Shown here piece by piece: positions 32,316 through 42,009 of a stretch of 64,000 bases of DNA. Source of the stretch: Aurelia coerulea (Eukaryota; Cnidaria; Scyphozoa; Semaeostomeae; Ulmaridae); the NCBI GenBank assembly GCA_039566865.1, contig CM076957.1, positions 10,859,896 to 10,923,895 of the forward strand, read 5' to 3'. The notes below the pieces were generated by a model. The model searched no databases, was not told the origin of the DNA, and saw only the letters and a program-made list of their open reading frames with translations. How positions within the stretch are numbered: the first letter of the stretch is position 1; each line of letters opens with the position of its first letter. Made by a program: the position numbers and the translations under genes.

Positions 32316-32560
32316 ATAGCCCTCTCGAAACCCACAAAGGAGTGAGGACAGGAAACTTTGGACAAAAGGTAGCATTTGGTCTTGCACCAATCTTTCATAA
32401 ATTTTTGATACCGATGGTAAGACTGTAATCGGTCGGTAGTTCTTTTTCGTAAAAGCATCCTCCTTTTTGAAGAGCGAGCTTATATCTCCAGCTTTCGATT
32501 CTTTGGGAAAAGTACCCTTGGATAAACCAGAGTTGAACAAATTCTGTAAAATTTGCGATA
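32316..32560 (-). pseudogene. Non-LTR retrotransposon RT, 5' piece of element C
   Basis: The minus frame reads LFNSGLSKGTFPKESKAGDI, KKNYRPITVLPSVSKIYERL and LSSLLCGFREGY, the first RT blocks that directly precede the YGTQHALL piece at 30,276. No endonuclease lies further upstream: at about 32,560 the sequence changes to an unrelated plus-strand fragment. Confidence 0.8.
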
Positions 32561-32565
32561 CTTAT

Positions 32566-32745
32566 TGTATGGTAATAAAGAAATTGCCAATGACGTAAAT
32601 AAAAGTATACTTGAACTTAGTCTTAATTTCATCAGTAAAACAGGTCGGCGTGGATAATTTCAAACTTTCCTTTTACGCCACACGAGAAAAGCGCTCCTCG
32701 TCCTGACTCTAATTATTATTATCATTAGTATTATTATTATTATTG
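32566..32745 (+). pseudogene. Non-LTR C-terminal fragment with an (ATT)n tail
   Basis: The frame reads LLYGNKEIANDVNKSILEL, NFISKTGRRG and a stop, matching the last residues of element D (LLYGDKDLPNYVNKNILEL). A short 3' UTR ends in an ATT tract (32,712-32,745). A second copy of this family's end is at 27,213. Confidence 0.7.
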
Positions 32746-32773
32746 ATTTTAACCATTTTCATATTGAAAATAT

Positions 32774-33300
32774 TATGCGGTTATTAAACGATTACGAGGT
32801 CCATGCTGGAAAATATTTGGACCGCAGTTTGACGTACGGACCGAACGCAGTGAGGTCCGTACAATGAACTAAGGTCCAAATATTTCCCAGCATGGATCGA
32901 GTAATCGTTTAATAAAGGCTTTATTATATGGCAGAACCTTTTGAGAACGTTGTTTATAGTATCGTACTTTTCTGTTGTGTCTTCGATCCTGTGCATCACT
33001 GTAGTTGCTCGTTGCAACGTTAACTACATTGGCATTTTCTTCGTGTATAATTGCAAGTTTGTCTTCAAAGGTTACAGAAAAGAAATCTTCGATGAATCAG
33101 CTAAACTTTGGCTGACACTTCTTACGGCCTAAGCCTATACAAGAAGCTCTCCTCCCTTGTTGTTGATTTTTAAGGCAACGCCCGGTCCAATACGGCTTCG
33201 AACGAAAAATACGGCTTTTACGGACCGATCAAGAACCAATCGAATTGCTGCGTTGCCGGTCCGAGGAGCCGTATTTTCGAACGCCATATAATAAATGGTA
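32774..33300. repeat. Inverted-repeat region, probable MITEs
   Basis: TTAAACGATTACGAGGTCCA at 32,782 pairs with TGGATCGAGTAATCGTTTAA near 32,894-32,913, with AAATATTTGGACC/GGTCCAAATATTT inside. TTTATTATATGGC (32,919) pairs with GCCATATAATAAA (33,283). AATACGGC is repeated in both orientations at 33,190-33,275. Non-coding; exact borders are unclear. Confidence 0.45.
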
Positions 33301-33599
33301 GTCATTGCCAGAATAGGATGAAATTTGTGTTCATTTTCCATTAAAACAGTCCCTCGGGTATTGCTGTTGCTCAGTGTTTGATCTCTGTTGTGCTTTTTCT
33401 AAGATAGACTGTATTCTTCTACTACGTTTTACATTCTCGGTTTGATGAAAAGCACAACTGTTTCGATTTCACAACTGTTAATGATAATACACAACTGTTT
33501 CGATTTCAATATTGGGCAAACATAAATCAAGGCGTTATTTAATAGTAAACAAATAATTTCTTCAAAAGGCATCCAAAATATTTTCGCGCGCTTTTATAT

Positions 33600-33656
33600 T
33601 TTTGGCGCCCTCTTTGCAAGTTGCCCCCCTTTTAACTTCGGGCTGGATCCGCCCCT
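33600..33656. mobile_element. Possible hAT right end
   Basis: The sequence ends GGGCTGGATCCGCCCCTG, and its complement CAGGGGCGGATCCAGCCC is a common hAT terminus. I could not find the matching left end, so this may be a fragment. Confidence 0.35.
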
Positions 33657-33807
33657 GTGTAAGTGTAGCATTTTGTAGTAGTTGAATTATTTTTCTATCT
33701 ATTTGCATGTCTTTATGTTGATGGTCGTGGGGGCAGTCATTGTCTTTCGCTACCTATGGTATCGTCTCCGAGTGTCGTAAAGTTTGTACAGTAGTTTAGA
33801 AAGTATA

Positions 33808-34405
33808 CAGGGTGTCCCAACAAAAATTGTGCCCCGTTTGTCTGAAGATTGCGACAAAACGGCAAAAGATTCTCGCAAAAATTTTGCCTGATGCTGCTCT
33901 TCAGATATTCAATTAAAGTTTCCAACCATTACCGTAAAAATCCGTTGAGAAATGATGGAGCTATGGCCTTTAGGAGACCAAATTTGCCCGATCACTGAAA
34001 CCAGCGGTCGGCCATTTTGTCTTACTATTTTCAGCGATAAATAGCTTTATGGATTGAAAATGAAACAGCAGCCTCCAATTTCATAGCTTTCGTGAAAATT
34101 CCGATAATCCTCGGAGAGTTCTATACTATTTCTGACCTCACAGAAATTACTTCTTTCTTCACGTGAAGATTCTTATCACTACAAAATAGTAAGACAAAAT
34201 GGCCGGCCGCTGGTTTCAGTCATCAGGCAAATTTGGTCTTCTGAGGTCACAGCTCCATCATTTCTCAACGGATTTTTACGGGGATGGTTGCAAACTTTAA
34301 TTGAATATCTGAAGAGCAGCACCATGCAAAAAAATTTGCGAGAATCTTTTGCCGTTTTTTCGCAATCTTTAGGCAAACGGGGCACAAATTTTTTGGGACA
34401 CCCTG
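33808..34405. mobile_element. Tc1/mariner-type foldback MITE (CAGGGTGTCCC family)
   Basis: Flanked by TA on both sides. Ends CAGGGTGTCCCAA and TTGGGACACCCTG. The arms pair for more than 200 bases: GATTGCGACAAAACGGCAAA with its partner near 34,350, and GAGAAATGATGGAGCTATGG with its partner near 34,250. CAGGGTGTCCCAA is a well-known mariner-like terminus. A second copy is at 60,389-60,940. No transposase. Confidence 0.85.
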
Positions 34406-35041
34406 TAGTAGAATGTAATCGAATGTAATATGTATTGTAATATTTTATATGAATGAATATATAAAGAAAAGTTTAAACCGAATGATCAATATATCTGCTT
34501 CTTCGGTAAATATACTCTAGAAATTCTTGTAAATCTTGCCAATCTTTATATCGAACCTTGATCAACAGAATCAGTCGAAATAGTAAACAAATAGGAGAGA
34601 AACGAGCGACTATATTACATTTTCCCAAAACTACTGACGTTCTTTGCTAAAATGCTCTATTCTATGCAATTTACGAAAAATACACATCTTGAGTTTTTCC
34701 CACAAATCTTAAAATATTTATCTTAAACCAATGAAACAGAATCTAGCCTATCAAGAAGTACCTACTACCAAAACAAATTTGCTGTACAGGAGGGGGAGGG
34801 CAAGGGAGGGGAGGGGGGTAATTTGCAGTATCTATTACCGGTAGTTCCTTAAGTTGCGCTCAAGTTCTTCAACTGCCCACCACTAAATATTGATAAAAAA
34901 TAGTTGGCACCGCAGATATCGTAAAAGATGAATGAGGAATACCATACATTCTTGACACCGATATCGATAAAGTTACCATTTCATTTCTTCGAGCATTCCG
35001 CGTGTTTGTTCTATTCTATTATTTAGTATTGCCTGCCCAGT
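34406..35041. other. Unannotated stretch with a G-rich tract
   Basis: No gene. The only feature is the G-run cluster at 34,789-34,818. Confidence 0.35.
34789..34818 (+). other. Potential G-quadruplex tract
   Basis: Five runs of three or more G separated by one to three bases (GGGGGAGGGCAAGGGAGGGG and onward) fit the standard four-run quadruplex pattern. Low-complexity origin is also possible. Confidence 0.5.
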
Positions 35042-35180
35042 GGAGGTACTTGGTCTATGAAAATACGGGGAGGTGCCGCTGCAAAATCTGAAAAGGCACC
35101 CTGTCCCAGACTAAAATTCCCGAAAATGATACCCTGTTCCGGAGTACAATTCTAAAAACAATACCCTGCTCTTGAGTTTC
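35042..35180. mobile_element. ACCC-phrase TIR element, copy 5 (partial)
   Basis: The left end GGAGGTACTTGGTCTATG is followed by GGGGAGGTGCCGCTGC, the inverse of the family's GAGCGGCAC signature. Three phrases follow: ACCCTGTCCCAG, ACCCTGTTCCGG and ACCCTGCTCTTG. The right end is missing. Confidence 0.5.
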
Positions 35181-36930
35181 TTGATACAAAATTGTATGCT
35201 GCCCCGCAAACATTGAAAAAGTCATTTTCCTAGTTAAAGGCAAACTGTCATGGCGCTGATTGGGTAAAGACGACAATCGTAAAGAAAAGAATTAGGCAAG
35301 CTCCAATTGTTTCAGTTAACACAGAAATAAATTCGATGATAACGATATCACTCGGAAAGAACGCATGACTCGAAAGCATGAAGGCTTGATGAATCACAAG
35401 ATCGGTTGTTGTTGATTTTATCTGAAGATCTAACCAATCACATCCAATGACAGTGTGCCTTTAAACACGTATCTTTTTTAAATCTATCCAACAATTATGT
35501 TCACCATCATTTCCATTTTTCAAGACTTAATAAATGGGGGGTTGGAAAATGTTTCAAAAGTTACCAAGGGAGGGGGGGGGGGACGATTATTCGATACTTT
35601 GATCTACCATTTCAGATTAAAGACGTAACCTGGTTATAAATCTAAAGTTTTGACTCTGGCACCCAGACCATAAATAACGATTTCGGACACGACCACAAGT
35701 ATTTGATGTGCGATGCATCTAACTAAAATTTACACCTAATTATTTGTCATAAGATTCAATAAAACGTGAGGATGGCTACAATCGTAATCAAGACACAAGG
35801 CATTCTCCCATATTCGTGATCATTTCGTCAGTATCGAGTCCCTTCTCCCTGGCCAATGCTGATAAGAAAACGTATGCGTTGCAGGGCTCATGAATCACTG
35901 CTGAGCTCAGAAATTTACAATATTGAGCTATTGGAAAGAGGGGAAGCTAAGATTGATTCATCAGTGTCATTCGGTATGAGAATTTCGAACTAGTTGGTGT
36001 GGTAGGTACCCTTGAGTTTTGTCCCGATTTAAATTCACCAAAATCATTTAAATTCACCAACGTGGTCTTCATATAATGGCTTCACATCCAACCTCAGTTA
36101 TCTATATCTAGAGAAGCATTAGCTTGATTCACAAGGCAAGCGAGAACTAGAAAAGCATGAGCAGTGGTTATTTCAGGCCAATGAAATTCAATGTGAGTTA
36201 TATTCATATTTCAAATAATCCAACATCTATACTCGTCCATGGGTTACTACCACTACCAGGTTAGTCAAAAAAGTTGCTCTTAGAATATCAAAGCAATTAT
36301 ATGTATTGAAAAATACCTCGTTCTACGGCCGGTATGTTCCAATAGATGTTTAAATTACCTAGCCTTTATGTGTCATTTCTTCACGCGGCTATGGAAGATT
36401 GTCTGCATGAAGCCCCTTTCAAAAATTTGCCGAACGAGTGAACACGGAGATCAAATTTCGTCGATTTTCTTCCTCAATTACAATTAAATGTATTAGAACA
36501 GGTTATCCTCTCAGAAGACTTCTCCATCCTCCCAAAAGGAAAACATGCACCCAAACCATGCGTATGTCATTTTGGAATTTCCCAAGTCCAAAGTCATTCC
36601 AGCAAGGCAGAAATATTGGAGAAAATCGCAATTTAAACTACCTTTCTTTTCAGGTTTTGTCACGGGGGCCAAGAAACTTGCTAAATCATTTTACCATGGC
36701 GGTTATTCAACAAGACAGTAACAAATATTATTGCTGTGATATTCAGGGGACAGTAGATTTTCAAACTCTGCGCATTTTACTGACTTACCCGGTACCGCAA
36801 GCATTCTTGTCCAAATATCCAACGTTTACCCAAAACGAACATGTTCAAATATGGGCCGTTCGTTATAGCTATTTAACGAGGATAGATTTGTAACAATGGT
36901 ATCAGCCGGTTTTTATCGAAACGCCAACAG
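35181..36930. other. Unannotated stretch
   Basis: AT-rich. The longest frame, 151 codons at 36,438-36,893, has no motif I recognise and no splice-like context, and I do not call it. A G-run lies at 35,566-35,581. Confidence 0.3.
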
Positions 36931-36931
36931 A

Positions 36932-37069
36932 CGATTACGGAAAAGATGGCGTCGGGGCCAACATGGATTGCGTTCTAGAATGGAATAAACAGTGATTCTA
37001 TAGAAATTCGATCATCAAAATCAATTCATCTTAGTCAAATACCCCCCAAACCCATCTTTTCCGTAATCG
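36932..37069. mobile_element. 138-bp MITE
   Basis: CGATTACGGAAAAGATGG at 36,932-36,949 is perfectly inverted at 37,052-37,069. No coding content; no clear target duplication found. Confidence 0.55.
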
Positions 37070-37358
37070 ATTATTCAAAGCGATTAGCGATCACAGACAA
37101 AAAAAAAGGAAATTCTCTCAATCAACAAATCAAAACAAGCGAAGCCAAGAAAGATGCACAGAAACCAAAATGGCCAATATAATGTTTTGCATGTGAAATT
37201 CAATAAATTCTTACAAAAAGAGAAAAATCATCGATTTCAAGATCTGAAGCTCTGCAACGTCTTCAGTCTCTTTTCAATCCCCTAAATGGCGCAACTGCAT
37301 CAAACACAAGCACAAACAACCCCGCTCGGTTTATACAAAAGTATACGACTTCATCTGA

Positions 37359-37364
37359 TTTATT
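37359..37364 (-). terminator. AATAAA hexamer overlapping the stop codon
   Basis: On the minus strand the end of the coding sequence reads GGTAAATAAATC, so a canonical AATAAA covers the stop. If used, the 3' UTR would be only about 15-30 bases. I saw no other AATAAA on this strand in the next 150 bases. Confidence 0.35.
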
Positions 37365-37855
37365 TACCCCTATACCGTAATACGTCTTTAATCTTATCTT
37401 GGATATCTGCACTTATATTGTTCAAAGGCATTATTGTAACATCGACAATGCTCTCATTGTTCTTTACGGCTGCCAGAATTCTTCGTCCCCCTGCATCCCC
37501 AATTTTATTACCTTCAAAGTCGATCGATTTCAACGCAGTGTTGTCCCTTATACCTTCACATAAAATCTCTATTCCTTCATCTCTCAAATTGTTGAAGTCC
37601 AAGGATAAAGTTGCCAGAGCTTTGTTTTGCTTGAAACCTTCTGCAAGGGCTTCCCATCCATCATTCGTTATATCATTGCCACTCAAATTAAGATCTGTTA
37701 GTGTGTTATTTCTTTTAAGGAGCTCTGCGATCTTAACAGCCCCTACATCACCGATTTTACAATCACCAATATCCAATGTTGTGATCTTTTCGTCATATAG
37801 CAGTGCTTCAGCTATGTAGGTCATACCCTCATCTCCAAGTTTGTTTCCATGCAAC
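37360..37855 (-). CDS. LRR protein, last exon (exon 5 of the in-window model): five leucine-rich repeats and stop
   Basis: C-terminal exon of the minus-strand LRR gene. Acceptor TTTTTTTTGTAG precedes 37,855. The exon supplies the third base of the codon begun in exon 4 and then 164 codons and TAA (37,360-37,362). It encodes repeats of 28 residues on the ribonuclease-inhibitor pattern L..L.L..N.IG..G...LA..L..N: LMLHGNKLGDEGMTYIAEAL, LDIGDCKIGDVGAVKIAELL, LNLSGNDITNDGWEALAEGF, LSLDFNNLRDEGIEILCEGI and IDFEGNKIGDAGGRRILAAV. A capping segment ends DVLRYRGK. Such repeats form a curved solenoid used for protein binding (RNase inhibitor, RanGAP and NLR families). No NACHT or death domain is in the window, so the family is undecided. 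Confidence 0.88.
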
Positions 37856-38064
37856 CTACAAAAAAAAGAAAGTTTAGAAATGTTACTGACTATTTAGGCA
37901 GGTCGTTGCCTCTCTTCGGTTGAAAACTGCATGGATGTTTTCAGAGTTCCTTTAAAGCCAAGCAAGAAACTTCTCAATTGCATCTTGTTCACTAAGAAAC
38001 TCCCTGCTGTTGAAAGGATAATAATAAAATTTCATCAATCGTAATTGGCTATCTTTAAAAGACG

Positions 38065-38795
38065 GAATATGGAATGATGGAATGGAATGATGGAATGGAA
38101 TGATGGAATAGAATGATGGAATAGAATGATGGAATACTTGCTAATATTTGGAATTTGTCTCTTAAAGGTCAATGGGCTGTTAATTTTGCTTTCAAATAAC
38201 ACTGTGTGGATCAGAAAATAAAACAAATCGAGTAAATAATTCGTTTTCGAGCACCATTGCGTGTTTTTTCAATTTATTGCGTGTTTTTTCAAATCATTCT
38301 GTGTTTTCCTTGGAAATCCCCTTTTCTTCAAGCCGGAAATAGCTGTCTTGTCACCTCCATTGAATCCAGAGGACCATCAAGAGTGGGCCGACATGGATGT
38401 AAGCAAATCCTTTTGCAAATGCTAATAAGAAGTGGGCTACCTGTAAAACATGGAGTATGGAATGATGCAATGGAATTATGCAATGGAATAATGGAATAGA
38501 ATCATGGAATGGAGTGGTAGAGATGGAATAGCCAAACTACTGGTCACTTTTGAAAAAAATTACACCAATGTGTTTCGCAAGACCTCCTTGGTCTATTTTG
38601 CATATACTTCCTTCAGAGTTTCGTGAAGTTCCCTCAAATTTCGACAGAAACAACAATCATGATAGCAGACAGCGTGGGCAGACATCAGTTAAGTCGTTTA
38701 ATTTGTGTGAGTTGTGGGAAACAATATGTAAAACATGGAGTGGTGGAATGGAATGATGGAATGGAATAGTCGAGATGGAATAGCCAAACTATTGG
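38065..38795 (+). repeat. Scattered GGAATGAT-type arrays
   Basis: Three short arrays of (T)GGAATGAT / GGAATAGAATGAT units at about 38,067-38,140, 38,455-38,530 and 38,735-38,790. Each is followed by GAGATGGAATAGCCAAACTA or similar in the last two. The intervening sequence is unique. Confidence 0.65.
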
Positions 38796-39694
38796 CCGGT
38801 TTGTAAAAAAGTTACACCAATGTGTTCCTCTCGGTCACTTCAGTTCAATTTGCGCATATTTTCTTGAAAATATACTGGGCTCCCTTCAGATTTCAACTGA
38901 AACAAAATTGTATTTATGTTAGGCTAGCATGCACACAGCTGTGGAATGCTGAGAGATCAATGGGTATTATGGCTTAAAATAATCCTTTAAAGACCCTGCG
39001 CTAACCAGCAGCCTCTGCACAATGAAGCTATACCACAATGCAGTTTGTTCAATCCCATATTGCAATTCTAGAACGTCCACTTGTTTACAAATATATTTTG
39101 AATCTTCACCTCATGAGCTAATCTTAGAATGCCAATACGACGTATTGTATTTTTTCTATGCCAAGCTTCCTTTCAGCCATTATGCATGAGAACAGGGTTT
39201 TTCTTTCTGATATCAAAACAAATCACTGCATCAAGCTCTAACTGAATAGCGCTTTCAATATAGACAAAGTCATAGGGTCCAAAAATTGATATTTCCCTTT
39301 CTCCAATTTTCAAAGGGGCCTTTGCAACATGCATACCTTGCACGTGTCCTCAAGTTTGGTTGGAGAATGTTGTTTATTTTGTTGCACAAAGAATGCATGC
39401 AAAGGCTGCTGGTTAGCGCAGAGTCTTTAATCCTTATCACATATTTGAAACCTCTTTGTACTAAAATCGATTTCATCCCAGACAGGGGTTCCTGTAAGAC
39501 GACAAAGCATATGTGCCAATGAAATCCTAAGGGGGGAAACTTTTTATCAATGCCCTGAAATACGCCCAAATCGGTCAAAAATAGCCCCCGTCTATCACAA
39601 AGCATGTTTTACCTTCTTTCAAGCAAATATTGTGAACTGCCAAGGAATGGCCTCCCATAGTCAAAGCTCTGAAGGTGCAGAACAGTGGGCGAAC

Positions 39695-39990
39695 GTTATA
39701 AGAAACTAAGAATTTGGGCCAGAACTGAAAGATTCTTAAAATTATCAGATTTTGAGTACACTACCTGTTGTGCCCTCGTGAACATTGCAAAACAAGGTAT
39801 TTTAGCCTTTCCAATGTCTAGACATTACCTTACGAATAATATGATACAGGAAACCAGTGAAAGTAAAGTAAAAATATGTCAAGGATGTCTTTTATCGAAA
39901 TGGATAGTTTCTTTACCTGTATTTTCCCAGTACTGGAGTTCCTTATTTTTTTGGTGATCTAAGAGTTGAGTTTCTTATAAAAAAATGCGT
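39695..39990. mobile_element. Second copy of the AGTTTCTTA MITE
   Basis: TATAAGAAACTAAGAATTTG, GGGCCAGAACTGAAAG and CCAGTACTGGAGTTCCTTA match the MITE at 11,900-12,186. The left end lacks the outer ACGTATTTTT block and the middle third is unrelated, so this copy is rearranged. Confidence 0.65.
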
Positions 39991-40029
39991 GTAATGTGGT
40001 AATTTTTCGGACAGTACCAACATGGGATG

Positions 40030-40195
40030 TTTGGGGGTCCGAAAACCGTAAAACCGCTCACATTTTTTGCAACAAACGTAAACCATGCGATATTTTACGT
40101 AAAGCCGAAACACAGTGTGAAAAATTAGGTAAAACCGAAAATAAGGCTACAAATATGAGCCAACATGCCCCGTACCCGTAAAACCAATACGGTTT
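40030..40195 (+). repeat. Degenerate GTAAAACCG phrase array
   Basis: Phrases near CCGTAAAACCG, ACGTAAACCATGCG, ACGTAAAGCCGAAAC, AGGTAAAACCGAAAA and CCGTAAAACCAATACGG recur every 25-40 bases. Non-coding, in layout reminiscent of the ACCC-phrase elements. Confidence 0.4.
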
Positions 40196-40196
40196 T

Positions 40197-40241
40197 ATTT
40201 CGTCCGGACTTAGTCACGCAGTAACTAAGTCCGGACGAAAT
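40197..40241. repeat. Perfect 18-bp inverted repeat, 9-base loop
   Basis: ATTTCGTCCGGACTTAGT pairs perfectly with ACTAAGTCCGGACGAAAT around the loop CACGCAGTA. Confidence 0.8.
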
Positions 40242-40518
40242 GAGATTTGAATTCATCAATTACTGAGATTGTGGAAGACAGTTTTATGGCAGCACATTCG
40301 TGCTTGACTGTATGTAAAGCCCAGCAATAAGTTAATTTGCTGTTGTCTAAAGTTTCTTACTACCCCCGTTTATGATAGAAATGATCTTAGCGCCACTACC
40401 TCACAAGGAAATCACGTCCAAAGTTCCATTCCAACAATGTAGAAAACAGGTTTGTATGAATGAAAAGCAATTTTTATCGAAAGAGTTCATAATGCACAAT
40501 GCTTGGTCTCAATAAATG

Positions 40519-40561
40519 TTCAATGCTCCATACTTCAACAGTTGAAGTATGGAGCATTGAA
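40519..40561. repeat. Perfect 20-bp hairpin, 3-base loop
   Basis: TTCAATGCTCCATACTTCAA (40,519-40,538), loop CAG, then its exact complement at 40,542-40,561. Confidence 0.8.
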
Positions 40562-40591
40562 TCAACGCTTCGTTTTGATGAAGTCCTGTAG

Positions 40592-40765
40592 CATAAGCGT
40601 ACGGGAAGAAAAAATCTAGGGGGGGGGGGCTGCCCAACACCAAGTCCATTGTTTAGCATAATTTTGCACGACAGAGGGCATTTTTTTGCTCGATTGGGGC
40701 TCATTTTCGATAATGTTTCCAAAGTTGGGGGGCTGCTGCCGCCCCCCCGGCCCCGTACGCTTATG
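40592..40765. mobile_element. 174-bp MITE with 8-bp target duplication
   Basis: Ends CATAAGCGTACGGG and CCCGTACGCTTATG (14-bp inverted repeats). TCCTGTAG is duplicated exactly at 40,584-40,591 and 40,766-40,773. It has G-run and C-run blocks inside the ends. The 8-bp duplication suggests hAT or a similar superfamily; no transposase. Confidence 0.85.
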
Positions 40766-40806
40766 TCCTGTAGAATTCCGCCTCAGGATTCGACTTTCTT
40801 GAAAAT

Positions 40807-40975
40807 ATGGAATGTGGAATACTCGAATGGAATACTGGAATGCTATAGAATACTAATTGATATTCAATGGAATACTAATTGGTATTCCATGGAATGGTAA
40901 TTGATATTTCATGGAATACTAATTGATTTTCCATGGAATACTAATTGATATTCCAGGGAATACTAAAATAGGTTT
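40807..40975 (+). repeat. Tandem array of GGAATACTAATTGATATTCCA units
   Basis: About five units of 28-30 bases, each built of GGAATACTAATTG and a mirrored ATATTCCA, at 40,855-40,972, preceded by looser GGAATACT repeats. It shares the GGAAT core with the arrays at 38.1-38.8 kb. Confidence 0.7.
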
Positions 40976-41021
40976 ATATTCCAGACTTCTTTTCTTTTCT
41001 TGATTGCTATGTCTTATCAAG

Positions 41022-42005
41022 CAAAGCATAGGAATCATTCGTCGTACATAGCCGATTGCTCGTGGCCCATGGTCGAAACCGCCAAAGCCTCATTTTCACG
41101 GACCAATCAGACGGCTAAAAAGCGAGGGAGACAAAAGAAACCCGTGAAGATTTTCCTAAATTTTACCTACCTTCTTAAAACGCAACCAGGACAAAAAACT
41201 GCTTGAGATTTCCCGATTTTTTTTAAAGCAATCTGCTCTCCAGATGTTTGGGAGTAAAAGTTTGGATGCCGGTTAAAATATCTCCAGGATTGGTGGAGTT
41301 ATGGCCACAAACAAACCGATAAGGCACTGAACCTTGAACAATAGAGATTCTGGCCGAGAGACAATAGTAATAACAATAGTGATTGTTGTAAGAACGACCC
41401 GAAAACGCCACAATCTGTGTTTTCAATTGTTCTTGCTATTGTCTTTCGCTAAATTTCCTTTTATTGAAGATTCAATGCCCCTACGGTTTCTATGTGAATT
41501 GAAAAAGTCTACAAAGGCTTGTTCGCGCATTTCAAGTCATGTGGCAATACTCTAGGGAAGTTTCTGTATTGCACTACTTTTTACATTCATGGCAAAAGTT
41601 TGCTCATTGCGAAATAACTTATAAAAATCAAAAGAGGTTTTATCAAGAGGCTTTATCACCTGACTTGAAGTGGCGTAAACAGGTCTCGACAAGCCTTCGC
41701 CGATTTTGTCTATTGGAGAGGCAATAACTCCGCCAATCCTGAAGATATTTTAACCGGCATCCAAACTTGTACTCCCAAACATCTGGAGAGTAGATTGCTT
41801 TAAAAAAATTCGGGAAATCTCAAGCAGTTTTTTGTCCTGGTTGCGTTTTATGAAGGTAGGTAAAATTTAGGAAAATCTTCACGGGTTTCTTTTGTCTCCC
41901 TCGCTTTTTAGCCGTCTGATTGGTCCGTGAAAATGAGGCTTTGGCGGTTTCGACCATGGGCCACGAGCAATCGGCTATGTACAACTAATGATTCCTATGC
42001 TATCA
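41022..42005. mobile_element. Foldback element with ~290-bp arms
   Basis: The left arm (about 41,022-41,305) and right arm (about 41,718-42,005) are reverse complements at roughly 90% or better by eye. Landmarks are GCTCGTGGCCCATGGTCGAA with TTCGACCATGGGCCACGAGC, and TTTGGATGCCGGTTAAAATA with its mirror. The 410-bp centre is unique apart from short AACAATAG/CTATTGTC mirrors. No transposase frame. It lies within intron 4, so the transcript could form a long hairpin. Confidence 0.8.
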
Positions 42006-42009
42006 AGCA

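Noticed and set aside
36438..36893. 151-codon plus-strand frame
   Set aside because: No recognisable motif, mixed composition, no repeat family match and no splice or promoter context.
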